Of a stretch of 64,000 nucleotides of DNA, positions 56,085 through 64,000 are shown one piece after another. The DNA is taken from contig CM019713.1 of assembly GCA_009760885.1 (NCBI GenBank), positions 3,420,531 to 3,484,530 of the forward strand, given 5' to 3'. How positions within the stretch are numbered: the stretch's first letter is position 1; every line of letters starts with the position of its first letter. The notes under the pieces are model-generated. The model saw nothing but the letters and a program-made list of their open reading frames with translations, had not been told where the DNA came from and made no database searches. This DNA is from Achatina immaculata. Lineage: Eukaryota > Mollusca > Gastropoda > Stylommatophora > Achatinidae. The position numbers were made by a program, and so were the translations under genes.

Positions 56085-56312
56085 TCGTACGTCTGTCTCT
56101 TGGTCTGTCTCTTGGCCTGTCTCTTGGTCTGCCTCTTGGCCTGTCTCTTGGCCTGTCTCTTGGTCTGTCTCTTGGTCTGTCTCTTGGCCTATCTCTTGGC
56201 CCGTCTATTGTTCTGTCTCTTGGTCTGTCTCTTGGCCTGTCTCTTGGTCTATCTCTTGGTCTGTCTATTGTTCTGTCTCTTGGCCTGTCTCTTGGTCTGT
56301 CTCTTGGTCTGT
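56085..56312. repeat. 12-bp tandem repeat, about 19 copies
   Basis: GTCTCTTGGTCT / GTCTCTTGGCCT units. They yield artefact frames rich in Leu/Cys, Ser/Trp, or Arg/Asp/Pro on either strand. Confidence 0.95.
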
Positions 56313-56314
56313 CT

Positions 56315-56810
56315 CCGTTAATCATATCTGCATAAGTCTAATTTTGTCTGTTCAGTTTTTCTATACTCAGAAAAACCTATCCACGTCTCCTTGTCCATCT
56401 TCGCATTTTCATTACAGCTGCACCTTTCTGATCCATGTTTGTCATAAGTGATCACTTGTTTTGAAATGCAGATTAGTGCACATCGTTTTATTAATCAGAT
56501 TTGGTTATTGTAGAAATAATTTCCTTCCTTTTCCTTTTATCGTGGTAGTTGGAAAGATAATTTAACGCATGAAATGATATCCTAAACGAGTTAACTTTTT
56601 TTTCAGTAGTTTAAAAAGTGTTAATGTGTGTGCGTATGTTTTTTTTTCTTGGGGGGGGGGGGTTGTGGGTTGATAACATCCATTTGTTTGAGAAAGATTT
56701 AATTAACACAGGGGAGAAAGACTAAAGCTAAAGCTGTGTTGTCAGAGAAACATTTGGCACGTCACAGAAATTGGCTGTAACTTGAAGTCTGATGAAGACT
56801 TTCTTGGTAT
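56315..56810. other. No gene seen
   Basis: Unassigned; contains a poly-G run at 56652-56662. Confidence 0.5.
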
Positions 56811-56811
56811 C

Positions 56812-57088
56812 TGCTTCTTCTTCTTCGTCCTCTTCTTCTTTGTCCTTTCCTCCTCATCCTCCTTATCCTCCTCCTTCTTCTTCTTTTACTTCGTCCTCTC
56901 CTCCTCCTCCTCCTCCTTCTTCTTCTTCTTCTTCTCCCTCTTCTTCTTCTTCTTCTTCTTCGCCCTCTTCTTCTTCTTCTTCTTCTTCTTCGCCCTCTTC
57001 TTTATCTTCTTCGCCCTCTTCTTCTTCTTCTTCGCCCTCTTCTTCTTCTTCTTCTTCTTCTTCGCCCTCTTCTTCTTCTTCTTCTTCT
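56812..57088 (-). repeat. Expanded (TTC)n tail of a SINE-X copy
   Basis: About 275 bp of TTC/CTC triplets with a recurring TTCGCCCTC interruption. It abuts the 3' end of the reverse SINE-X copy, so it is the (GAA)n tail, greatly lengthened. Confidence 0.88.
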
Positions 57089-57201
57089 GGGAACTGCAAG
57101 GCGATGTGATGAAGATATTGAGGCATGGCATCGTGTCTGATTGGGAGTGAATTGCGGCTGCTATTTTTGTGTTTAATTCCCTGAGGGGTTTTGCAAAATG
57201 C

Positions 57202-57242
<41 letters not shown>

Positions 57243-57445
57243 CGGGGGTATAGGATGATGCAATAATTTTGTTTGCAGAATTCACCATCAAGAGGTCTGT
57301 GGCGATTTCTGCCCATTTAACAAAGCTAGACCTGTTACTGGGAGTCCAAACCAGAGGTATGGGACAGGGTCTTGGTCGGCTGTGATTTTTCAGCCCTGAT
57401 ACTGGTATGTCAGCTATGGGTTGCTGACTGCCGAATCAGAAAGCA
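57089..57445 (-). mobile_element. SINE-X, reverse copy, 255 bp upstream of a VGLUT exon
   Basis: GCAAGGCGATGTGATGAAGA and TTGAGGCATGGCATCGTGTC follow the tail. A (GA)n run lies at 57200-57242, and the head reads CTAGACCTGTTACTGGGAGT, GGGACAGGGTCTTGGTC and CAGCTATGGGTTGCTGACTG. Near full length. Confidence 0.82.
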
Positions 57446-57699
57446 CGTCGATTGATTGAACTTTTAAGAGGTGATATTACTGCTGTCAAGACATTCCCAT
57501 ACCTGTGCGCTGCCCATTCCAGTAACCAACGTAAGGTTTGTGTGTGTTGAATGTCACTGTCCAGCGTTGACTGTGCATTCGTTGTTTCCGTCCAGACAGG
57601 GAGCTTATCTGCCCCTCAACTTCCTTCACCACCCCCCCCCCCCACCAGTTTCTTCATTCTGGGGTTTATAACATCGTCAGTTTCGTTATCTGTCCGTAG

Positions 57700-57870
57700 G
57701 CTGGCCTCCAGGGAAGAAGATGAAAAGCCTATAGTTAAGTATGACGAGTTGGACGAAGCGAATGAAGAGTCTGATGAAGTGGAGACAAGGACAGACCGAA
57801 TGCCGGGCAAACCAAATAACCCGCCTACATCGAACAGGACATCTGCACCTGAGAAGTGCCCATCTTTGAG
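57700..57870 (+). CDS. VGLUT-type vesicular glutamate transporter, N-terminal cytoplasmic exon
   Basis: The exon ends at AG|GTAAGT (57871), and its last two bases combine with the first base of the next exon to make Arg. It encodes a strongly acidic stretch REEDEKPIVKYDELDEANEE, then SDEVETRTDRMPG and a Ser/Pro/Thr-rich piece ending EKCPSLR. This is the cytosolic tail before the first membrane segment of SLC17 transporters. Two acceptors fit: TCCGTAG ending 57699 or CCTCCAG ending 57711. Both give entry phase 2, and I use the first. No start codon in the exon is convincing, so an upstream exon is needed. Confidence 0.82.
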
Positions 57871-57999
57871 GTAAGTAGATAAGAACTGGGCACGCAGACC
57901 AGCCTGCCATTCTTTCTTTCATCATTCAACTTACATTCTATTCCAGGCATTCTACATTAGTTATTATAAACGTGTTGTGGATATTACAATCATAATTAA

Positions 58000-58500
58000 A
58001 ACTGAAATGGCATAACTGAAATAATAGAAGTGAAATAACACACCTGTTACTCTTGCCCATGAATTCAGTACTGGAAATAATTATATACATACAGCAGTTA
58101 CACTTGCAGTCTTGCACAAAATAAAACCGTCTACCAAACTAGAGAATTCAGTTTCAGATAATTTACATTGAGCCTTTGCAATAATCTGATGCAATATAAA
58201 GAAGCATGATCTGTATAAAATAGACTCAGTGTTGATACTGTAAATTTGCCATTTCCCAGAAACAGTTGAAAATTTATAAGAGATGATAAGGTCTGACAAT
58301 TATAATCTGTATTAGTAATGAAGCAAAGGATGATGCTATTTGATTTCTGAGAAATGAGAAGCACAATGTTAAACTTCAGCGAGAATTCCTGCTCATTTTC
58401 TTTCATCTCCACATAGAAAGTTGAGCTGTTATGAATCTCACGATTGTTTTGTCGCTTGTTATCAAGGTGCAAGATAGCAAAGCCGATTCCTGCCCGTAAC
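58000..58500. other. Intron sequence without recognised elements
   Basis: Part of the intron 57871-59127. Minus-strand open frames here (58131-58472) show no family motif. Confidence 0.5.
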
Positions 58501-58970
58501 TTACTGTTGTCAGTCTAGTTCGTCGCCGTCGCCGTTATATTTTCTATTCATTTTTTTCCTAAAGGTTTTTGTTATCAACATACCCTCATGGCAGTATATG
58601 GGTTAGTAGGTCAGCCGTGGCTGTTTAGGCTTTATTAAGCATGTGAGGGTGCGAACGTTAGTCATTTGGCCATGTGACTGAGTTGTTACTGAACATGGCC
58701 ACAGGAGGGGTATATGGATGGGACTTTTGGAAGGAGAACAGCTGTGTGGAAGCTAAAGGAGGGACGTATGGAAGTATGCAGGGTCTATATCTGTTTGCAT
58801 GAGTGCCGAGAACGTGTTTAATTATAAGTGTATATATGAGAGATCTTGGCGTAGGACTTATGCTTGGATCTGTTCTTCATTGTAGAGAGGTCGACGGCGA
58901 AGTCGGCGTGAAGTGTTGGTTTGTTTTGACGTTGTTGCATATTGAGCTCTCACAACTTACAACACAAGTC

Positions 58971-59030
58971 ATAACACACACGCACATGCGCACGCACGCA
59001 CGCACGCATGCACACAAACACACACATAGA
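58971..59030. repeat. (CA)n/(GCAC)n tract in the VGLUT intron
   Basis: ACACACGCACATGCGCACGC type alternating purine-pyrimidine tract about 100 bp upstream of an acceptor. Confidence 0.9.
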
Positions 59031-59127
59031 GTACAGATAACAGGGTCAAATATGTACATCCTGACAGAAACCTTTTCAGGCACGCTGAGAGAGAGAGGGG
59101 GAAAAAAAGAACAATTCCTTCTTCCAG

Positions 59128-59293
59128 GTGTAATCTTGCCAAGAGATACCAGATCGCCGTTCTCAGCTCCCTGGGGTTCCTGCTGTCTTTCGGAATCAGA
59201 TGTAACATGGGCGTGGCTGTTCTTGACATGACCAAAAACAGCTCCGTAGACCTGGATGGGGACGGGATAATTAGCCTCAACGATTCTATACAA
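59128..59293 (+). CDS. VGLUT-type transporter exon: first membrane segment and start of luminal loop 1
   Basis: Acceptor CTTCCAG|G and donor CAA|GTAAGG; 166 bases. One base completes the shared Arg, then 55 codons. It reads [20 protein letters not shown] then [17 protein letters not shown]. The SFGIRCN(M/L)GVA core is the signature of the first helix of VGLUT-type SLC17 proteins and includes the conserved arginine. NSS is a potential glycosylation site. The loop then has [12 protein letters not shown], which fits an EF-hand-type calcium-binding loop. These carriers load glutamate into synaptic vesicles using the proton-driven membrane potential (known for the family). Confidence 0.93.
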
Positions 59294-59722
59294 GTAAGGA
59301 ATTAGTATATTTACTGTGTCCCACATTCCATGGCCCGTACTTAGACAGATAAATCTATACGGGTAAAAGTAAAAGCTAGAATTTCTTATTTATAGCATAA
59401 CAGGGGCTAGGAGGGCGGTTTTTTTCTGTACTGTGAAAATGTGAAAGTTGTTAGCAAATAGTTTTCATTAGCTTTGGCTTGAAGGCCTTAAGACAGTGTA
59501 TTGTATAAAGTAGCCCATTTTGGTCCAAAATTATTCTATATTCATTTAAGAACGTAGTGTTATTGTACCATACAAGCACAAAGGGGATATCTTGTTAGTG
59601 CCCATACTTTACTTAACCTGACGGGTCACTAGAGGGGTAATGTGATTATCACCACACCTGGCATTCTTCCACCCCTCCCCTCCCCCCTACCCTCGCCAAT
59701 TCCAAGAGGAACCATATAAATA

Positions 59723-60065
59723 TTGTTACTGGAGGTATCGACGAAGAGGTGGGAGTCTGGTTATATCTGTTACTGGGGGTATCGACGAAGAGGTGGGAGT
59801 CTGGTTATATCTGTTACTGGGGGTATCGACGAAGAGGTGGGAGTCATGTTATACTTGTTACTGGAGGTATCGACGAAGAGATGGGAGTCATGTTATACCT
59901 GTTACTAGAGATATCGACGATGATGTGGGAGTCTGGTTATATCTGTTACCGGGGGTATCGACGAAGAGATGGGAGTCATGTTATACCTGTTACTGTGGAT
60001 ATCGACGAAGAGATGGAAGTCGTGTTATATCTGTTACTGGAAGTATCGACGAAGAGGTGGGAGAG
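59723..60065. repeat. 44-bp tandem repeat, about 8 copies, in the VGLUT intron
   Basis: Units of GTTACTGGAGGTATCGACGA, AGAGGTGGGAGTCTGGTTAT and ATCT. The last unit flows directly into SINE-X sequence, and the unit itself corresponds to a SINE-X segment. Confidence 0.95.
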
Positions 60066-60140
60066 GGTCTTGGTCAGCTGTGTTTCGCCGGGCCTGGCCT
60101 TAGCATGTCACCTATGGGGTTGCTGATTACCAAAAAACTG
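60035..60140 (-). mobile_element. SINE-X head fragment, reverse
   Basis: GGGAGAGGGTCTTGGTCAGC, GTTTCGCCGGGCCTGGCC and AGCATGTCACCTATGGGGT match the head region of SINE-X copies at 15890 and 57300-57445. Confidence 0.82.
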
Positions 60141-60149
60141 ACAGCGAGT

Positions 60150-60540
60150 TCTTATCAATGCGTTTTCAACGCCTTCTTATTATTTAGACAAGTTCGTATT
60201 CAGTTTTCAAACAATCATTTTTACGTGTAATAACATTTAGATCCTAACTTCTTGTGATAATTACAGCTTACACCTGACGGAAGTTCGTGTTCTAGCTGTT
60301 TGGAAGAGCAAAACGAGGAAATGACGTAGGGGAAGGATACTTTGCTGTGAGGAAAAACAAAAAAAAGTTCGGCCCCTGATATGTCCAGCTTGTCGTATTT
60401 TGAGTAAATACTTCTGATACTGTCCGGGAAAATGTGGAATTATAACAAAGAAAATGAGCAAACCTTTGCTTCCGCGGACACGCATGTATATCAACGGAAT
60501 GAATATTCATCCATAGCCTTGATCGGCGCTGGGCTAAGCA
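60150..60540. other. Intron sequence, nothing recognised
   Basis: Unassigned intronic DNA. Confidence 0.5.
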
Positions 60541-60544
60541 GTCA

Positions 60545-60770
60545 CCGCCCATGACGTCCTATGCCGTCTTGCAGGGCAGCGACAAATTAACTCTCCACCT
60601 CCCACGGTCTGCGGCCAGCCTTTGTATTGTGCCCAAGCTATGCTGTATGCTAATCGTTTCCTGTTTCTATAATTTCTCCGCCAGGGGGGACATTTGGTCG
60701 TCCTCTCTTTCTTTTTCCCTCGGATGTGTATGGCATAGTTGTCTTAACCATGTTTCTGAGAGTCTCTTCG
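60545..60770 (-). pseudogene. LINE C-terminal fragment in the VGLUT intron
   Basis: The minus strand reads MPYTSEGKRKRGRPNVPPGG and, after a frame shift, a segment ending CRCPARRHRT. This fits the GKRKRGRP(N/K)xTWRR block and end of RTE-like polymerases. It is frameshifted and lacks the RT. Confidence 0.65.
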
Positions 60771-61093
60771 GAGATCATGACCAGTCCATTTCCAACGTTT
60801 TTTTTTTCTTTTGCTATTATGACACGCATTCGAATGAATGAATGACCCTCTTGTTTTGTGCTGTTTCCGGAATGAAGCAGAGAATGGAGTGTGAGAACGC
60901 CATATAAAAACATAGATCACGCTGATGACGGATCAATAAAATTGACTGACTGGAAGACATACAGTTCAGTGGCATGAAAGAGTAATACTAAGCTAAAGAT
61001 CCGCGTGTAAGGCAGAGCTAAAACTGTTTCCAGAACGGAGAATAATAAACTTTTCAACAGCCTTTTTTTCCCCGTGACCTTTTCTTGGAACAT

Positions 61094-61130
61094 AAGTTTT
61101 TGTTTTGTTTTGTTTTGTTTTGTTTTGTTT
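61094..61130 (+). promoter_or_regulatory. (TTTTG)n polypyrimidine tract of a splice acceptor
   Basis: Seven TTTTG-type units end directly at TTTCAG|GAACC. The microsatellite supplies the entire pyrimidine tract of the acceptor for the 61134 exon. Confidence 0.75.
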
Positions 61131-61133
61131 CAG

Positions 61134-61252
61134 GAACCAGAGTTCAACTGGACACCGGAAACTGTAGGTGTTGTTGACAGCTCTTTCTTCTGGGGTTACA
61201 TTGTTACACAGATACCTGGAGGTTACCTAGCGTCCAGAATTTCGGCAACCAG
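61134..61252 (+). CDS. VGLUT-type transporter exon: end of luminal loop 1 and second membrane segment
   Basis: Acceptor TTTCAG|GAA and donor AG|GTGAGT; 119 bases, phase 0 in and phase 2 out, joining exactly to the previous exon. It encodes [20 protein letters not shown] then [19 protein letters not shown]. FxW..ETVG, SSFFWGY and TQIPGGY are the conserved block of VGLUT-type SLC17 members; sialin-type relatives usually have FFYGY. The next exon (usually starting around (V/L)FG) was not found before the window end. Confidence 0.94.
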
Positions 61253-61284
61253 GTGAGTTGAACTTTCATATTTGTTTCATGAAG

Positions 61285-61440
61285 ATGTAAGAAGTTTTAT
61301 AGCTTAAGATGAAGAAAGATGTTTTATAGCTTAAGATGAAGATGTAAGATGTTTTATAGCTAAACATGAAGATGTAAAATGTTTTATAGCTTAAGATGAA
61401 AATATAAAATATTTAACAGATAACATGAAGACAAACGATG
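61285..61440. repeat. Approximately 32-bp tandem repeat, 4-5 copies
   Basis: GATGTTTTATAGCTTAAGAT plus GAAGATGTAA units immediately downstream of the exon. Confidence 0.85.
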
Positions 61441-61459
61441 TTTTATGGATTAAGCTGAT

Positions 61460-61463
61460 AACA

Positions 61464-61497
<34 letters not shown>

Positions 61498-61700
61498 TCT
61501 CTTTCTCTTTCTCTCTTTCTCTTTTTCTCTTTCTCTCTTACTCTCTCTCTTTCTCTCTCTTTCTCTCTCTTTCTTTCTCGCTTTCTCTTTCACTCGCTTT
61601 CTTTCTCTCTCTCTTCTTTCTCGCTCTCTCTTTCTCTCTCTTTCTCTCTCTTTCTTTCTTGCTCTCTCTTTCTCTCTCTTTCTCTCTCTCTCTCTCTCCC
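61460..61700. repeat. (CT/CTTT)n pyrimidine tract
   Basis: About 240 bp of TCTCTCTTTCTC. It abuts the LINE end at 61700 and is best read as that LINE's (AG)n tail, expanded. Confidence 0.92.
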
Positions 61701-62028
61701 TCAAGGTCCCTGCCGACAAGCCTTCCACAACCTTCGACCCCTTGTGCATCTCAAAAGACTTGTCATTTGGGCATTTCCAGTGCCAGGAAGCCAAGTCATC
61801 AAACATCTTTTCTCTCTGTCTACCTCGGCCTCTTCTGTCGTCGATCTTTCCTGTTGCCACTAGGTGCTCTAGCCCGTCTCTCCTCCAAACATACCCCACA
61901 AATTTATATTGCCCTTTTTCTGATCTTCGTTATAACTTTCCTTGTTTGTTGTGCCTCTTTCAAAATTTCCTCGTTCGATTTTCTCTCTCTGCCCATGGTA
62001 CCTTCAGCATTTCTCTTAAGATGATAAT
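61701..62028 (-). pseudogene. RTE-like LINE 3' end in the VGLUT intron
   Basis: The minus strand reads GYVWRRDGLEHLVATGKIDD, RRGRGRQREKMFDDLASWHW and FEMHKGSKVVEGL, then a (GA)n tail. This is the post-RT end of an RTE-like LINE family, 5'-truncated near 62028. Confidence 0.78.
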
Positions 62029-62129
62029 ATAAAATGTTTTAAAGCGTTACATGGAAACTGTCGCTTAGATAGAAATAACTGGTAATTCTGGGAGACGAAC
62101 ACAAACGTGCCGAAAATATATCTAATGCG

Positions 62130-62375
62130 AAAATCTGCTGTGTGCTATATAGAAATATTTGTGACCTTCCTTATCTGCTGTGTGCTATAAAGAAATATTG
62201 GTGACCTTCCTTGTCTGCTCTGTGCTGTAAAGAAATATTGGTGACCTTCCTTGTCTGCTGTGTGCTGTAAAGAAATATTGGTGACCTTCCTTGTCTACTC
62301 TGTGCTGTAAAGAAATATTGGTGACCTTCCTTGTCTGCTGTGTGCTATAAAGAAATATTGGTGACCTTCCTTGCC
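62130..62375. repeat. 40-bp tandem repeat, 6 copies
   Basis: TCTGCTGTGTGCTGTAAAGA then AATATTGGTGACCTTCCTTG repeated with few changes. Confidence 0.96.
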
Positions 62376-62489
62376 TACATATGCTCTCCTGCACAAGTAG
62401 GTGATGTCTCAGATTATGGTTAAATGTAAATAATAATAGTAATAATAATGATAATAATAGTAATATGTCCTTTATGAATTTTTATGAAA

Positions 62490-62735
62490 AGTGTTTGCAT
62501 GTACAATCCCGCTCTGGTACCACCACACCAGAAGGGCACAGGGGCCCACCCCACCCTAAAAATTGGTATCAGAGAAATCTGGGAAGGTAAATACGGCCAG
62601 GGCGTGATACTGACCACATCACACTTTCATGTGCCGAAGGTCATGGAAATACGGGCCTAACACCGTATCCGCAATATGCCTTAAATGTCATGGAGACGGA
62701 GGTTTTATCTTTATTTGCATTTACGAGAAGGTTAA
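62490..62735 (+). mobile_element. SINE-1 body with degraded head
   Basis: TTGGTATCAGAGAAATCTGG, GTGATACTGACCACATCA, CGGGCCTAACACCGTATCC and CAATATGCCTTAAATGTC match SINE-1. The B box region near 62508 is only a remnant. Confidence 0.82.
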
Positions 62736-62739
62736 AAAT

Positions 62740-63840
62740 TGCCGTCATCATTTTCTTTATAGAACTGCAAACAAACTGTAAAGTTTATCATGATATTAAA
62801 TCTGACATAAAAGATTTATATTTTTGTACAATAAAAACAAAATGATTTATCTTTTAAAAAAAATGGGGAAATTGTTTCATGGGAGAGTTTAAGCCTTGGG
62901 GATAAAGTTGCGTGTTTTTTTTTTTTTTACAAGAAAACTTTTTGCTTTCATTTCCCAATTTTTCCGGTCATCAAAGAGTGTTTCTTCTCTCAGTGCTTGC
63001 TCATGGAGTTTAGTCGTTAAATATCTGCTCCATGTCAGTTTCTCTTTATTATTTCTTTCTTTTTTTCCCTCTCTCTCTCTCCCGTTATTTGATCTTTCTT
63101 TTCACTTCCGTTATACAAGTAATCTTCGCTTTTCGACCGGGTTCGCGTCGAAAAGAGAAGTTCATAGGGGTAAGTATATACCCTACCGTCAACATTCGAG
63201 CAAAAAAGAAAAAAAAAACTTAGTCAAGAGTAGATACTACGCCTGCAAACAAATCCTAGCTATCCACTAGAACACGAGCCATTTACAACCAGCACAGTAC
63301 ATGTATTGATATTATATCAGCCAAAACACTAAAGGAGATCCTGACGTCGAATGCAGATCACCTAAGGTCATGTCTTAAGTGTAATGAAGCAGCTCCCTCA
63401 ACCCACCAGCAACATGGCTAGGTCATAACCAGGCACTGTCAATAGACGGGCATGTTTTAAAACGTGAAAATAAGCTAAAGTGCGCATGAAATTTGCTCAC
63501 GAACTTTAAAATTAGTAGTTTTACATTGAAATAAGTACTGTGTATTCTATAATATATTTATTAATTTACAACTAGAAGTTGTCCTATTTTAGTGGATCAG
63601 TTGATCAGAAACGCGGGACGTCGAAAAGTGGGGACCAGACGTATTTCTTCCATTTCTTCAATTCTTGCATGAAGCTTCCAGCTGGTGATAATAGTTCCCC
63701 TATTCGTGCGAACTCTCCTTCTATGTCCATATAGTTGAATGTACTTCTGTTATTTGATGATGTCATTCTAGCTGTTACACATATGTGATGCTGCCATACC
63801 ATTTAACGCTCTTTAACGCTTTTAAATACTTATTTTGTTA
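62740..63840. other. Intron or downstream sequence, no exon found
   Basis: A minus-strand frame at 63802-63605 reads NYMDIEGEFARIGELLSPAG and looks protein-like, but I cannot place it. No third membrane-segment exon of the transporter was recognised. Confidence 0.4.
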
Positions 63841-63844
63841 TTCA

Positions 63845-64000
63845 TAATCCATTCATCGTTCTTATCTCTACATCATCGCAATCACCATCTCAGGCCGTCT
63901 CTCCACGGAAGGTTGGCTGCAATAAGTCTCCACCCTGCTGTTTCTTGTCTTCTTAGAACACTCCCGCCAAACCGGTCCATCTCCATCTCTTGATGATGTC
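63845..64000 (-). pseudogene. Possible LINE 3' end, runs off the window
   Basis: The minus strand reads VLRRQETAGWRLIAANLPWR, similar in style to LINE C-termini. Low certainty because only an edge is present. Confidence 0.35.

Noticed and set aside
55978..56325. Arg/Asp/Pro repeat protein on the minus strand
   Set aside because: Artefact of the 12-bp repeat; the opposite strand is equally open in two frames.
56782..57291. Acidic Glu/Lys-rich or Phe/Ser-rich proteins
   Set aside because: Translations of a (TTC)n/(GAA)n microsatellite that is the tail of a SINE.
57551..57699. VGLUT start codon at the upstream in-frame GTG/ATG-like positions
   Set aside because: The in-frame upstream part contains a poly-C/Pro-rich low-complexity stretch and an acceptor sequence, so it reads as intron.

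Overview
The window is a piece of an animal nuclear genome, most likely a lophotrochozoan and probably a mollusc. I infer this from three spliced exons of a vesicular glutamate transporter, the mix of RTE-like, CR1-like and L1/Tx1-like LINEs with Penelope-like elements, and very abundant microsatellites and minisatellites. There is no prokaryotic gene organisation, operon, rRNA or CRISPR array. Species cannot be settled from the sequence alone.

The only cellular gene identified with good confidence is on the + strand at the right end. It is an SLC17 family VGLUT-type transporter with exons at 57700-57870 (acidic N-terminal tail), 59128-59293 (first membrane segment and start of the first luminal loop) and 61134-61252 (second membrane segment). 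The exons join in phase, have GT/AG borders, and the gene continues past the window end. A well-formed coding exon at 47674-47840 ends in the phase the 57700 exon needs. It may be an upstream exon of the same gene, separated by about 10 kb of repeat-filled intron.

Nearly all the rest is mobile and repeated DNA. 1-6.1 kb: RTE-like, CR1-like and L1/Tx1-like LINE fragments, including a 385-codon open RT fragment. 6.7-8.4 kb: minisatellites, a tRNA-derived SINE and a mariner relic whose catalytic core is missing. 8.4-13.0 kb: two Penelope-like elements (RT plus GIY-YIG endonuclease) joined head to head, apparently inserted into a 42-bp tandem array, with a 1.3-kb retroposon nested in the left one. 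14.0-15.8 kb: an inverted near-copy of the LINE at 4-5 kb. 16-24 kb: tetranucleotide and CCA arrays, a 34-bp array and an hAT-type MITE. 24-37 kb and 41.9-45.3 kb: many 5'-truncated RTE copies. 38-50 kb: minisatellites with 46-, 41-, 17- and 31-bp units. 50.7-55.0 kb: Penelope 3' relics, a SINE with an internal expansion, and a second copy of the retroposon. 55-57.4 kb: simple repeats and a SINE. 57.7-62.7 kb: the VGLUT gene with intronic SINEs, LINE ends and tandem repeats.

Three SINE-like families recur. SINE-1 has a tRNA-like head and a tail ending near CACCGTATCC. SINE-2 has a tRNA-like head and a body containing CTGAAGCTGTGG. SINE-X is about 400 bp with a (GAA)n tail. The LINE families carry different 3' microsatellite tails: (AATG)n, (GAT)n, (ATATAAG)n and (AG)n. 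The most novel-looking item is a 1.44-kb retroposon built largely from internal tandem repeats, with a (GAA)n tail and 12-13 bp target-site duplications, present twice at different lengths.
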